Positions 1 through 12,664 of a stretch of DNA of 64,000 nucleotides are shown here, one piece after another (within the stretch, counting starts at the first letter, position 1; every line of letters begins with the position of its first letter). Position numbers and translations under genes: made by a program. The notes below the pieces were generated by a model. The model saw only the letters and a list, made by a program, of their open reading frames with translations. It did not search any database and was not told the origin of the DNA. Origin of the DNA: Oreocharis arfaki (Eukaryota > Chordata > Aves > Passeriformes > Paramythiidae); NCBI GenBank assembly GCA_013398015.1, contig VZRR01010739.1, forward strand, positions 1-64,000, written 5' to 3'.

Positions 1-328
1 ACCTGGCCCTGGACAATTCCAGGAGGGGGTAGTCCCAGCTTCTCTGGGCACTCTGTGCCAGTGCCTCACCACCCTCACAGGGAAGAATTCACCCCAATCT
101 CCCACCTAACTCTTCTCTTTTTCAGTGAGAAGCAATTTCCCCGTGTTCTGTCCCTCCATCCCTTGTCCCCAGTCCCTCTCCAGCTCTCCTGGAGCCCCTT
201 TAGGCACAGGGAGGGGCTCTGAGCTCTCCCTGCAGCCTTCTCTTCTCCAGGTGAACACTCCCAGCTCTCCCAGCCCGGCTCCATGGCAGAGGGGCTCCAG
301 CCCTCGGGGCATCTCCATGTCCCTCCTC
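1..328 (-). repeat. CR1 retroposon 3' part (minus strand)
   Basis: Reads as the reverse complement of a CR1 3' region: GGACAATTCCAGG, TTCTCTGGGCACTCTGTGCCAGTGCCTCACCACCCTCA, then CTGTCCCTCCATCCCTTG, CTCTCCTGGAGCCCCTTTAGG and GGCTCCAGCCCTCGG. It extends off the left edge. Confidence 0.85.
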
Positions 329-665
329 TTCGCGGCCGATGCTGTAGCGGGGAGCCCCCGCATCTCCAGCGCAGGGCCGGGGGCTGCAGGCGAGGGGCGG
401 TCCCGGGGCGGGCGGTGCGGGGAAGCGGATCCCGGGGGGCGGATCTCGGGCGGTCTCCGCCGCTCAGCCCCGCACCTGCCGCGGCCGCGCTCACACCGAC
501 AACAGCCGGAGCGTCGGCTGGCACTGCCCGAGCCCGCCCGCTGCCCGCGGCGGCCCGGGCACCGGGGGTCCCCCTCTGCACCCTCCATCCTCCTCCAGGT
601 CCCTCTCTCCTCCCCCTCCCTCGACAGGTCCCCCTGAGCGCGGCTGGACGGGGCACAGCCTGAAG
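329..665 (+). promoter_or_regulatory. CpG-rich segment, possible upstream 5' exon/promoter
   Basis: Very CpG-dense GC sequence (GGGGCGGTCCCGGGGCGGGCGGTGCGGGG near 395-422; GCCGCGGCCGCGC at 478-490) that starts where a CR1 remnant stops. It ends at a usable donor, AAG|GTAAAT at 666. All three frames are closed before the donor, so an exon here would be untranslated. It could be a distal STARD8 first exon or belong to another transcript. Confidence 0.4.
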
Positions 666-884
666 GTAAATCGGGAACCTGCGGTTAGGTGCGGGGAGTG
701 AGGGGAGAGGAGGAGCTGGGTTTCGGGAGAGAGCATCCAGCAATCTGCTGAACCTCATTGCTTTGCTCCTTGGCTCGGGCTGGGCTGCGCTCTGAATGTT
801 GCACGTGCATGGCAGAATCCCTGAAATCACTCACAGCTCTGCGTGTAATGGAGTAAGTAGATGGGAGGTGACAGAGACATGCAG

Positions 885-1123
885 TGGTCTCGAGCTGTGC
901 CAGGATTGGATGTTAGGAACAATTTCTCCCCTGAAAGGACTGTCCAGCCCTGGCACAGGCTGCCCGAGGTAGTGGTGGAGTCACTGTCCCTGGAGGGATT
1001 TAACAGCTGTGTAGATGTGGCATTTGGGGATGTGGGTTAGTGGTGGCCTTGGCAATGCTGGGGGAGCAGTTTGGCTCGGTGGTCTCAGCGGGCTTTTCTG
1101 ACCTGAACGATTCTGTGATTCAC
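885..1123 (+). repeat. CR1 retroposon 3' end (plus strand)
   Basis: Contains CTGGCACAGGCTGCCCGAGG, GTGGTGGAGTCACTGTCCCTGGAGGGATTTAACAG, GTTAGTGGTGGCCTTGGCA and the terminal ACGATTCTGTGATTC. It has the usual CR1 order, 5'-truncated with an intact 3' terminus. Confidence 0.9.
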
Positions 1124-4100
1124 CTGTGGCTCCAGAGAACGCTGCTCAGCCCTGCTGGCTCCAGCAGCACCAGAATGCCGCCAGGTGGGATGTGCGTGCT
1201 CTGGCACCGGTGTCCATGTCGGGACGGACACGGTGCCTCTGTGAGGTGGCTGTTGCTGCAGCTGGTGAGGATGAGAAGCTTGGAGCTGGTGCACAGCTCC
1301 TGACAGCCTCGTGCAGTAACTGGATTCCCCTCTGTCATTCCCAGGCTGAGTCCCAGCAGTGTGTGGGACAAGAATCCGCTGCTGCTGTTGGAGTGGCTGG
1401 GTTCGGGTTTGGCGTGTCCAGCTCCCGGCTCTGCCGCGCTGACCCGCGCGCTGCCCGCAGGGTTCAGGAGGGCTGTGATGGGATGTGGGCTTTGGGCCAC
1501 CTGGCTTTCCCAGGGCTCCTCCTCACCTCCTCTACCTGGGATTAGTGACAACTAACCCAGCGGCTGGGAAAACATGGATTTGCCATCTGATTCAGAGAGT
1601 CAGTGAGTTCTTGGAGAAACCGTGCTGATGTCAGGAGACTCCAGATCAGGCCTTCTCACTGTATGGGGGAGGCTGGGCTCTGTGTCCTGGCTTTCAGTGC
1701 CATGGACACGTTTCCAGTGGATTGGCTCCTTTGGAGCCCTTTGTCGTTGGTAGGAACGGATGGGTTTGCCGTGCGTGTGTCATTTGTCACACTGTAACCC
1801 AGCAGCGCTCTGGAGAAGCGTGCTGGCAAGGTGAGAGGCTCCTTCCTCAGGGGCTGTTTGATCGTGCCGAGCTCAAACACCGGCTCTTTGTGTGTTTGGA
1901 TTGTGGTTTGTGTTCTGAAACGCTCCATGTGCCGAGGGCAGCAGAGCCTCTTCTACTTAAAGACCTTTGTACAGTCTCTGGGTGTTGGAGTACATATTGT
2001 GAGGTTTTGGCAGAAATCCACACTCTTTTCCACTTGCACACGTGAACTCTTATCAATGGCTGTGCCTTTTTCTGTTTGTGTTCTCACCAAAGCCCAGCTG
2101 GGGAGGCGGCTGTGCAGCCACCCCTTGCCATGCGTGTGCCAACGGGAGCAGGGGCCATGGATCAGCTCGGATCCCTTCAGTCTCCCTCCATTCTTGCAGG
2201 GGAGCAATCACCTCCCACCCTTATCCTGTCAGTATTTTCCGTGTGGGGCAAAACATGAAGTCCCAGCACAGAGCAGGTTTCAAAGCTGTTTCTGAGGAGC
2301 AGCTCATGTTCAAGCCGTGGGCTTGCACTTCCTCCAAGAAATCTTTTTCTGATAAAAGACTGACTGCATAAATCCAGCCGTGCTTCCGTTGAGCATTCCT
2401 TGTCTGCATCGCCTCCAATGCCCAAACCCCAGTGTGTGCTCACAGGACAGGCTGCCAGCGCTTCAGTTTCGTAAGAGAACAAAATGTGGTCGTGCCCAAG
2501 GGCACGTCAGTACTTCCCTTCGGTTTTGTACTAATTTCGAAAAGATCTGAAGGTTCTCAAAGTCAATTGAAGTGAGTGGAGGAACGAAAGGTCGCCCTTT
2601 CCCTGAGGGCGTGCTGAGGTCGCTGCGTGACTTTGGGCAGAAGGCCCAAGCTGGGAAGTTGGCTGGCACTGGGGGGTGCAGGTGGTGCCGAGGGTAAATC
2701 ACAGCCAGTGGAGAGAAGAACTAAGTCTCCTTCCTTCAAGCGATCACCCCAGGAAAAGCCTGAGACAGTTTGCCTGTTGCAGGAGTTTGGGATTTGCCTT
2801 TGCCCTCGGTGTGGCTTTGGAAGGGCTTTTGCATTTGGTGTCTGTGGGAGTTTAATCCCCAAATTCAGGCAGCGTGCTGGCAGCGGGGCTGCGGGGAAGG
2901 GACTGCCTTCGGAGCGGTCGCTTTGGCCCTGATGTGTGGAGAGCTGGGGGATCCTGCGTGTGGTGGGACTCCTGCCCCTGCCAGGGCTCATCTCCCTGGC
3001 CCAGCAGAGCATCCCCTAACATGAGAGTCTCCTTCCCTCCCCCCAGCCCCATAGCAGAGATGTTGCTCCCTCCCTCTGCCCACTGGGTTTGGCGACAAGG
3101 ATTGCCAGAGCCCAGGGGTGAAAGCTGGGCTGGTTTTGTGCATGTAGAAAGTTTTAGAGGTGGCGTGGGGGCTGTAAAAGCTGGGCCACTGATGCCCCTC
3201 CAGTCTTCCCATCCCACGCCGTGCCCATGCCAGTCCTGCTGCAGCAGCAAGGGTACCTCAAGGCAAGAGGAGCCACGGGGAGTGACAGCTCCCCAAACCG
3301 TGTCTCAGGTGAACTGAGCATGGGAATGTCTCCCTGGAAGTTGGGGTTTCTTGTTTCTCAACTTCCCTTCCTGCACATGCTGTTCCAGCCCTGCTGGGAC
3401 GTGTGACAGAGGCGCTCGGTGGGATTTAGCGCTGGAGCAAAGCTGTGCTGGAAAGCGGCCGGAGCCTCCAGGGGCTGGTGGCCAGGGCAGAGGAGCGCCT
3501 GTGAACCTTTGAGCAGAGCTCCGGAGGGGACCGGCAGCGGCGGCACATTCCAGCGAGGCCGGGGGTCTCCGCACGGTTAATGATTGAGCTGCAGTGGCCC
3601 TTTGGTTCCTGCCGTTTGGAGAGGCTCCTCGGGAACATGTGAACCTTTCCAGGCTGCGGGGCTGGGCGCGAGGATTTAAAGAGACAGGGTCTGTCCCTGC
3701 ATTTCCAGGAAGAGGATACTTTACTGGTGCCGGAAGGTGATGGCTTCTGGATCTTCATTGGCTGTTTGCTTTCTGATTCTGCATGTTCTGCCTGGGGATC
3801 GCTGTCAGTGTGCAGCTCTGCTGGCCTCACTCTGCCCCATTCCGTGCTTGTCACCCTCTGCCCGATGCTCCTCCCGAGGTGCTGACCCTGATCCCACGGG
3901 ATGTGGCTCCTAGTGGGTCCCCATGTGTGCCCCATCTCTGAGTGCTGTGACCCCCATGGGTGGCCGCATCCCCAGCCTGCTGCTGTCCCCTGCGGCTGCT
4001 GGGTTAACCATTGACAGGTCCCCGTGCCACGTGGGTGCTGGCCGGGCTGTTTGCAGAGCCCTTATCAGCACAGGGCACTTGTCGCCCCGTGCCAGTTACA

Positions 4101-5551
4101 GGCAGAGTAAACGTTTAACGGCTGGTGCTGGGAGCAGCTTTAACAGCTCAGGGCACCTTCCCAGGGGCTCAGCCAGTTCTTATCCCATGGCACCGGAGGC
4201 ACATGGAGTCCCAGCAGGGGTGCAGTGTCACAGGCCAGGGGGCTGCAGCGGGGGCGAGGCTGGTGGGGTGGTCAGGATAAGTCCTGGGACACCTGGCTTC
4301 TGGTGTGGGATGAACATCTGGATTTCCATGGGTGCTGCAGACGAGGCTTGGTCCCACTGCTTAAGTGGGAACAGGAGCTGGCGGCTTCTCCCAGGGCATC
4401 CTGGCGCTGAACCCAAGGGGTCCCGTGTGCCCCAGCCTGGCTGAGCGGGGGGATTTCCTGCCCTGCAGGTGGAGAGGACAAGAAAGCTGGCATGTAAAGG
4501 AAAAAGGAAGAAAGAAGGAGAAGGAGTGAGGAGGACGAGGCTTTGCTGCCAGTGCCGAAGGCTGGGCTGGGGCAGGGGCGTCAAGCTGGGAGCAGGGATG
4601 GTTCTGAGGCTGCAGGTTTGCTCGGCAGGGTTTCAGAGGGTTGGCTGGCAGCTGGATCCCTCTGCTGCTCCTGCTGAAACCGGAACTGACCCTGGGCAGG
4701 GGCGGGCAGAGGTGTCACAAGGCTGCGGGACGGTGCCCACAGCGGTGACGCAGAGTGCACTTGACTTCATTTCATCAGTGTCATTGGGCAAGAGCAGGAC
4801 ATCTGGGCAGCCGGGGCTGGTGTTCCAGCTGTATTTTTCCAGAAGGAGGGTTGCCCCATGGCCTCTGGACACCTTCCTGAGCAAATCCCAGGATGGCTGT
4901 TGCATGGCAAGAGCCACTGGCATGAGCCCCCCTGGGCACAGACACATTGGGGGCCACGCACGGACTGTGGCTGTGTGATTTCTCCTGGGATCAAGTCCTG
5001 GGAGCTGTGGTGCTGCTTTCTTGGGAGCAGCGAGGACGTAGGAAGCAGTGGTTCTCCCCCAGCTAAAAATAATGGGCATACACAAAGTGGAAAATCAGGG
5101 ACAAGGCAGAAATTGCCTCTCTCCTCCAGGCAGGTGATCTCCTGCTGAACCCTGAGCCCTGACTGCTGCTCTGGATGGACGTTTGCTTCCCAGCCAAGTG
5201 GCAGCTGACCCCACGCTTCCCTTTCCCACGCCTGGCCTCACACCTCCACACAGCTCTTCCAGCACCGCTGCTGTGCCGAGAAATTCCAAACCACGGCAGG
5301 CTCTGGAGGCGTTCTGCAGCAGCAGCTGAACTGGATCAAACCATGTCGTGCCTCTGAGGCTGAAGGCCCCAAGTGCCTGGTTATTAAGGGGATGTTTAGG
5401 GCGGTGCTGGGGGGGCTGGTGATGCAGGGAGCGCTTTGGCTGTGCCCTTGGCCTTGCTCCTGCCTCAGTGTCCTCCTCTGTAAGAGAGGGAATGGAATCA
5501 CCCTCTCTGTGATTGCATGGGAACACTGCCAGATCCTGGCACTGAGCTTGC

Positions 5552-5582
<31 letters not shown>

Positions 5583-5584
5583 TT
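5552..5584. repeat. (TTTA)n microsatellite
   Basis: About eight uninterrupted TTTA units in the upstream non-coding part. Confidence 0.97.
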
Positions 5585-6411
5585 GTCCTGTCCCACGGCA
5601 GAGGGACTGGGGAGAGTGAGCTCTCTCCTCTCCACACTGGGCTGTTGGCTTTGGTCTGTCCTTGACTGGCTCTTTGAGGCAGCTGCTTCTCCACGTCCTG
5701 GACTTCCTGCATTTCTTCTCTTTTTGCTTTCTTGTTCCTGGTGTCAGGACGTTGGTGTGAAGGCAGCGTTTCTGCCTCCTAAGCCTCTGTGTATGTCCCT
5801 AATGGGCTGGAGCAGCTGCAGTGCTGGGCTGGCACAGGGCAGGAGCTGCTGGGGCAGGGGGGGGCTGCAGGGGGCCGCACTGCCGGGGTACCCCATCCCT
5901 GCCCCCCGCAGGAAGCTGGGGAGCTGCAATTCCATCTGCCAGAGATCCCAGCACACCCCCTGAGGGACCCTTGGGGTGGGGGCGACTGACACACCACACT
6001 CAGGGCCCTTGAAGGAGGGGTCTGGGTGGGGAGGGGGGCACAGGTGCAGCCCCCTGGCCCCGCTGGCTGCAGTGCAGGACCTCCAGCAATGCCAACAGCT
6101 GTGCAAGTTCCCGCTCTGCCCAATGGCTCTGGGAATGGAGCCAGTGCCTTTGTGAAATCAAGAGTGGGTCCCCAGCTGTGAGCCCCTTCAGAGGGACCCG
6201 TGCTTTCCTTGCCAGAGAGAGATTTTATGTTTGGATTCTGGATTTTGTGGCATTTTTTTCAGGATCTGGCAATGCCACAGGTGGCCTCTGGCAAGAGGCT
6301 CCTCTCACCTCGCCAATCCAGAGTCCCGGCACCTTGAGATTCCCTGAGGCACACAGGGGCTGCATTTGCAGCAGGGACTGAAGGGGTTAAAGCTGCTTTG
6401 CAATGTGATTT

Positions 6412-6427
6412 AAAAAAAAAAAAAAAA
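6412..6427. repeat. Poly(A) tract
   Basis: Sixteen consecutive A after GTGATTT; no element body recognised upstream of it. Confidence 0.95.
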
Positions 6428-7627
6428 GCCATTTCCTTCACGTCCAGAGACAGTTTATTTTCTGGGCATTCTTCGGGACGCAGGGAGGTGCCTTTTCTTT
6501 AAGGCATTTCCTGTAAGCAAGTTTATATTTGGCCTGGGGAGGGTGGGGAGAGGAGGTGGGTGCTGGGGAGGGTCTGCAGCCGAGCCGGGTGACCTCAGCT
6601 TTTGGCTCCTTGTCCCGAATTGTGGAGGTGGCAGCTGCGCGAGGCGCGGGCCGGGCCGGCTGTCGCAGCAGGGCGAGGAGCAGGGTCCTGCGGGGTCCCA
6701 CGTGTGCCCCGGCAGGACTGCTGCCACTGGGGTGAGGCTGAGCTGGCATCCACGGGCTGTCGAGGGTGCTTTCAGGCCATCCCTTCCATTATCTTTAGGA
6801 TGATGAAGATAAGATCTGCTGGACCCCATATCCTGTGCCTGGTGTAGCTGTCTTCCCTCCCCCAGGATGGCTTTGATTTCCATTGAGAAGACAAACAAGC
6901 CAACGTGGTAATGCACCAGATCACCAACATTCATTGTGCCCCTGGGGTCGGTAGTGCAGATTTAGCTCTTTTCCCGAGGATATTTGATCAGACCTTGATC
7001 CTGGGGCAGGGGCTGCAGCCAGACCCCCATGCCACAGGCTGGGCTCCCCCAGGCACCGCCAGGGCTTGAGCTGTTCCCCGATGTTCCCCCGTGCCAAATT
7101 TCTTCTCCCCCATTTTGTTTTCTTTTTATTACCGTGATTTCCTAGCATCGGAAGAGGCGAGTTATGAAACTGGAGTTATCCAAACACGTCTTGTTTGAAG
7201 ATAGCGTTTCATCCAGCAGATGCAGCTTCCTGCCCTGTAAATGGTTCCCATTGTTTTGCCTTGGCTCCTGGCCCCGGCAACGCTGGGGTGTCGCTCCGCT
7301 CCGGCAGCCGGAGGAGCGGTGGTCCCAGACATGGAACGGGAGTGCTGGTGCTCTCTAGGCAGCCTCTGAAAGCACCTGGGCGACTCCCTGGGGCTGCCTC
7401 AGGTCAAAGGCAGTGAGCTGGCAGTGAGCTGGCAGCGTGCTGGCTCGGCTGGCCGCAAACATCACCTGCAAGCTGGGGTCGCTGCGTGCTGGGCCAGGCA
7501 CAGAGGTAGCGCTGGTCAGACAGATGTGTCTGCATGGCAGGAAGCGGGGAAGAGGGGGTAAAGAAAATGAGGTGGTGCTGGTTGGTGTGGTGAGGGCAGT
7601 TCCCAGCACAAAAGAAGCAGCACACAT

Positions 7628-7663
7628 TTTTAATTTTAATTTTTTTTTTTTGTGTGTGTGTTT
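7628..7663. repeat. T-rich and (GT)n simple repeat
   Basis: TTTTAATTTTAAT, a long T run, then GTGTGTGTGTG, shortly before a plus-strand CR1. Confidence 0.9.
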
Positions 7664-7715
7664 AAATGCAAAGAGAGGGTTCAGAGGTTACCCTCAGGTG
7701 CTGCTGAGGCACTGG

Positions 7716-7944
7716 GAATAACTTTTCCTGTGAGGGTGGTGGGGCCCTGGCAGAGGTTGCCCAGAAAAGCTGTGGCTGCCCCATCCCTGGAAGCAAGTGT
7801 TCAAGGCCAGATTGGATGAGGTTTGGAGTAACGTGGTCTGGTGGACGGTGTCCCTGCATATGGCATGGGGTGGAACTGGATGAGCTGAAAGGTCCCTTCC
7901 AACCTAAACCATCCTGTAGTTCCAAGATTCTCCGATTCTGTGAT
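7716..7944 (+). repeat. CR1 retroposon 3' end (plus strand)
   Basis: Shows GTGGTGGGGCCCTGGCAGAGG, GCTGCCCCATCCCTGGAAG, AAGGCCAGATTGGATGAGG, AGGTCCCTTCCAACCTAAACCATCCTG and terminal GATTCTCCGATTCTGTGATC. Confidence 0.92.
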
Positions 7945-9486
7945 CCCTGTGGTGGTGGCAGGAATATGGTGTGGGATTGAAGGAGTGCTAACAGTCGGAG
8001 TTTGTTGGTGAGCTGCAGCTTTGTGCCTCACGTTCCCCCTGGGCAGGCGGCCGCTGTCAGCCTGACCTTGGTGAGTGTCCGGCAGCTGCGGCTCCAGCCG
8101 GCTCTGGATGGCTGCAGGATCCTGGGCACAGGGAGGTGCAGCAGGAGCAGGCCGGGATCTGGCGAGTTTTGGGTGGATCGCCCTTCCCCACCGGCAGAGC
8201 CTGCTTTGAGAGGAGCTGGGTGTGCCCAAATCTCTTCCTCCGACTGAGGAAGCCGTGGCGGGGGTCACGCTGTCCCTGGAGCTCGGGCACGGCCGTCCCG
8301 CAGCAGCCACGCTGTGAGGGTGCCTTTCTTCTCCTGCTTTCCACGGCCTTCCCACCTGCTCGAGCAGCAGGGATTGTTTTTTAATTCGTTTTTTGTTTCT
8401 GTGAGCACTGTTAGAGGCTGGGGAGCTGCAGCTGTCGGCTCATTAATGAGGTTCTGCAGAACTGTGGACGGAAGTGGCGCCAGGCCCTTGGCTGAGCTCG
8501 GTGGTTTGACGCTTTTCCTTCCTGCCCTCCTCAGCAAAGCAAACTCACTTTGCTGTGCCGTGGCCGCCCCCACCTCAGCCCCTGCTTCCTCCCTGCTTTG
8601 GGTGTCAATTTTTGCTTTGAGGGTTGGGCTGTGGACCCCAAGGCAGGGTCCCTCAGGCAGGGTCCTGAGGAAGGAGCCTGAGTCTCGTGTCTCTGTTTCT
8701 TTGGCCACAGTGGCTGGAGAAAGCAGAGATAGCAAGGTCAGGAGTCTCAATGATTGCTGTTTGATAAGGTTCACTGGTATTTTATCAGTGGTCTCTGAGG
8801 ACAGAAGGAAACTTTATGAGTTAAGAACGTAAGTTGTGAGTTAAGGACGTGCCTTGGCAGGGCCATGTCCCCCGAGTGCTCAGTGCTGGTTTGGGATCGA
8901 ACCCAAATCCTTGGAGATCCCAGTCTCTCCTTACTGCCAGCGCCCACAGAGATCTTGGCTGTCCTTGGGCTGTTCTCCGGCTGTGCTGGCAGAGCCTGCC
9001 CAGCTGCTTCACCTGGGATTTACCTGCTCTCAGGTGGTTCGTGCTGCTCCTTGAGCAGGGACTCAGCCATGAAGGGCTCCTGGCAGCATGGAGGATGTTG
9101 TGTAAGACTGGGTTCCATGGATTACTGAGCGTTTGTGTTTCTTGGCCAGGCTCCTCAGCCCGTTGTGGCATGGAGTGATGCACCGGTGGCTTTGTCCGTG
9201 CTTTCCCTGTTTTTCCAGCACTGCTCTCCTTCAGCTCATCTCCAGCTCTGCCGAGGCCCTGGGCACAGGGGTGTTTTGCAGAGGAGGTGGGAGAAGATGC
9301 TGTATCCCACGTCTCTCTCTGGGAGTGCTCTGGAGACCGGGGAGAGCAAAGATCAGCTCCTGCAGCCCCGCTCGGTGCTCTCAGCCTGGAGGGACCTTGT
9401 GACACTCCACAGTCCCGTGGGCAGGTGGGAATGAAACATTCGGTGAGCAGCTGGTGGGAAGAGCGGCGAGTCCTTGTGTGCGGTGG

Positions 9487-9530
9487 TCACGGGTCAGTGT
9501 CACCTGTCACGGGTCAGTGTCACCTGTCAT
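9487..9530. repeat. Tandem duplication, 21-bp unit
   Basis: TCACGGGTCAGTGTCACCTG occurs twice back to back, followed by a partial TCATG. Small local duplication, no coding sense seen. Confidence 0.85.
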
Positions 9531-12119
9531 GTGCCCAGCGGGGCAGTGGAGCGTGGCTGGCTGGGTGTGCACGGCTGTGGCTCGGTGGGACGGTGTTGGC
9601 CGAGCAGCCGTGTGTCCAGCACTGGGACTGGTGATTTTGGGCAAATCAAGGTTGGGCTGTCTCAGCTGGGGTGGCCATGGGGGCTGGGTGCAGGTGCTGC
9701 TCATCCCTGATGATGCTGAGGTTGCTGAGGTGTGCTGGAGCTTTGGGTCCCTTCTGAAAACTCGCCCACGAGTCAAAAATTAGTGGTCATAAAAATAGAC
9801 AGGCGAAGTTCTAGAAGAGTGTGAGCTGATTGATTGACCACAAACACGTCAGCCAGCAGCACTGAGGGAGAGCTATGCTGAGGCAAAGGCTTCCTCAGAA
9901 ACACCAGTGGGGCAACTGCTGCATGCTGCTGGGACTGGAAAGGAAGGTTTGCTTGGGAAAAGACCAGCATTTTAGAGTGTTTTTCTGAAGGACACAGTGC
10001 TGACTGTTGGGGATGGCTCCCCTGCTCTGCACAGCTACTGTGCTGGGGGTTTGGCTGGGGAGGTTCCTCTCTGTGTGACCACAGTGGCTATTCCAGAATG
10101 ACTGTCTTTAGGGCAAAGTGTTCTTAGTATCGCCCCTGGGAAGCACTGAGCACAGGCTGGAGCGTTTGCCAGCCCTGGCATCAGCCCACCATCAGGAGGG
10201 CAGCTGTTACCCACGAGCAGCCCCATCCTCACCGTGTCCGCCTGTGAGCACCAGCGAGGCCGTTGTGCACTTGGGGCCAGACGAGAAAACCCCAAGCAGG
10301 TCTTGCTGTGACAAACCTTTTCCTTACAGAGGGGCTTTCACATGGGAGGGAGGCTGGAACAAACATGCCAGTTCCTGCCAAAGGCACTGCTCTGCCAGTA
10401 ACTGGCCTCTTGTTTCCTACTGCAAGCGGTTGGCGTGTGGAACTGGGGCTTCCTGCTGCCTGCTGACCCCTGGGCTTCTCCTTGGCCTGACCCTGGGAGC
10501 TGTTCCTCTGCTCCTGACCCTGCTGTCGTCGCTCCGGCTCCCGTGTGTTCGGCGTCATAACTTCCCGTGAGCCGGAATGGCTGTGCCAGGGATGTGAGCT
10601 CCTGTGCCTGTAAATCCCTCGGAAGGCCGGGAAGTGCTTGCTTAATTAACCAAACTGAGGAAGAATTGTTTGAACCGTCTCTGGGAAGCGTTCCACCTGG
10701 CTGACAGCAAAGGTCTTGGGTTTGGGATGGTCTTTTGGCCACGGAGCAGCCCAGATCCCTTCATGCATCCATGGATCCTTCCCGATCCGTGGCTGTCCAC
10801 TGTGTCCCACAAGGCTGTGCTTGCCTTGGCTCCTCAGAAATGCTGTTTTTTATGTAAAGGGCCCTGTTTTGGTCTATGCCTGGGTGTGACGTGGGCTTGG
10901 CTGTGGGAGGGGGCACAGGCAGACCTGGCTGTGCTGGATTTTCTGGTGGGAGGCAGATGGATGGGACCATGTAAGCTGACTGCCATTCCCATGATTGGTC
11001 TTCCACTGGGATTCAGCATCTGGACTGTCAGGCCAGCACAAGAGTCTCTAATATTGCTTGAGGTCAGATTTGCATCCTGTTTTATAATATTCCTTGACAT
11101 TCCCCACATTCCTGGCGAGGAGACTTCTGTATTTTTTTAAAATGTTCCTTTGTCTCTTTGAAAAACTGTGACATCCTTAAAGACTTCTTCAAAATGCCGT
11201 TGTCCTGCTGTCCTGGCATCTCCTGTTAGCTCCATAAAGAATGGGAAGCCTTGAGCTTCAACTCCAGCCAATGTCTCCTTCCAGTTGGGAGAAAGGGGAA
11301 AAAAGAACGAGGTAGACCATGGGCTCCTGTTTGACTCAGTGACCTCCCTAAGCCTGATGTCCCTGCTGTGTTTCCCCCCAGTCTGCAGCTTTCACTGCCC
11401 CCCATGTGTTTGGGATGATAGCGGGCCTGAGCTTCCATTGCTGCCACAGCCTGTCAGGCCAGCGAGGTCTGAGGGGCTGGGGTCCCCCGTGGGTCCCTGG
11501 GGCCTGGGTCTGCAGGGTCTGACCTGCCAGTGTGAGCTGAGGGCAGGCAGGATGTTTTCCAATGCCATATCCCTGGATGGGGATGAGAGATCGGGAATCA
11601 GAAGCGAGGTGAGATGGTGCTCAGCTGCGGGGATCTCACAGCTCATTCTGGGAATGATTTGTGCCAAAGCACCGGTTTGGGAGGTGCAGGCACAGGGAAT
11701 GTGGTTTTCACTGCAGACACTAATCCTGTGTCAGCCACAGCTTCTTGCTTGGACCCCTCTGCTTTGGGCTGAGATGTGAGCCAAGTTCAAATGCATCCCT
11801 GCTGCATGGGCAAGAAGCGTTCCCAGGGCAGGTGGAGCACACTGGGCTCAGCACAAACCGGAAATTTGTAGGGAATTGGGTGATTTAGTCTGGCTATCTC
11901 AGATTGCGGGCACGCCTGCTGTTCTTGTCCCTGAACCATCTTTTTGAGCTTTTAGTCCTCTTTGGTGTCTTGAGAGATTGGGAAATTTATGATGGCTCAG
12001 CCTTGGCTGTCAGTTTTCCCTTCCCTTGCACACAGAACGTGCTGGCAGCCCCTGCTGTTTGCCAGCACCCCGCCGAGAGGAGCCTCAGCTGGGGCTCACG
12101 GCCAGTGGTTTGAGTACTG

Positions 12120-12591
12120 ACGTCTGATGATGAGAGGGGGTTTTGGGGTGTCCATCCCTCTGCTCCCTCCCGGTGTTCTGCCCGACAGTGTCAAACTCCC
12201 CAGCGGCCCCGCTCCCTGGGGCCGGCACGATGCCGCCCGGCGGGACGCTTCGCTCTCAAGCCTCATCTCTCCGGCTGGAGTGGGAAGCTGCAGCTCACCT
12301 GGCCGGGCTGGGGTCCCACGCTGGGCAGGACAGCCCCGGCTGCCCACTCTGTAGCGGGGCTGGGAGCGGTCCCGGATGGAGCCTCCCCGCTGCTCCCACC
12401 CCCGCCGCCGCGCTGAGCCCTGCGGGGCCGGGATGTCCTGTTTGCCGGGGCGGCGGGGACACGTCGGCTCGGCTCGGCACAGCCCTGCGCGGGGAAATTG
12501 CAGCTCTGCCATGGACTGCCTGCGGGAAGGTCTCTTGCCGCCAGCGGACAGTGCTGGGTGGCCGGGGAGGGTGTGAAGGAGGCTGGAGGTC
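12120..12591 (+). promoter_or_regulatory. STARD8: CpG-rich putative STARD8 promoter and 5' leader
   Basis: Dense CG dinucleotides from about 12,180 to 12,510 (GCCGCCCGGCGGGACGC, CCGCCGCCGCGCTG, GGGGCGGCGGGGACACG with GC-box-like GGGGCGG). It lies immediately upstream of predicted exon 1, in sequence otherwise of lower CpG. No TATA box is obvious, as usual for CpG-island promoters. The transcription start cannot be placed from sequence. Confidence 0.55.
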
Positions 12592-12664
12592 ATGCTGATA
12601 CTTTTTTCTGCGTTTAATCCACGGTTTCCAATGAACAAAGCCGGGATTAACAGCTCCTGCCATG
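12592..12664 (+). CDS. STARD8: STARD8 exon 1 (predicted first coding exon)
   Basis: ATG at 12592 is the first in-frame Met after an in-frame TGA at 12574-12576, with G at -3. The frame encodes 24 residues (MLILFSAFNPRF...) and ends one base into a codon before a perfect GTGAGT donor at 12665-12670. The leftover G joins the AA that opens the next exon to give Glu, so the junction reads CH-E-IEAK. STARD13 also has Glu before IEAKEACDWLRA at this place. It follows directly on a CpG-rich segment. A second in-frame Met at 12631 has a poorer context. No peptide homology for these 24 residues could be recalled, so the call rests on phase, donor and context. Another exon in the 0.7-21 kb interval could be used instead. 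Confidence 0.55.

Larger units (their letters stand above)
667..12119. other. Non-coding region upstream of exon 1
   Basis: No recognisable exon. It contains the CR1 copies and simple repeats listed separately and moderately GC-rich unique sequence. If the 329-665 segment is a STARD8 5' exon, this is its first intron; otherwise it is 5' flank. An AT-richer stretch at 10,960-11,180 stands out slightly, with no motif I can name. Confidence 0.6.

Noticed and set aside
75..830. 251-residue open frame on the minus strand near the left edge
   Set aside because: It spans a CR1 remnant and a CpG-rich segment; the peptide is low complexity with no family resemblance.
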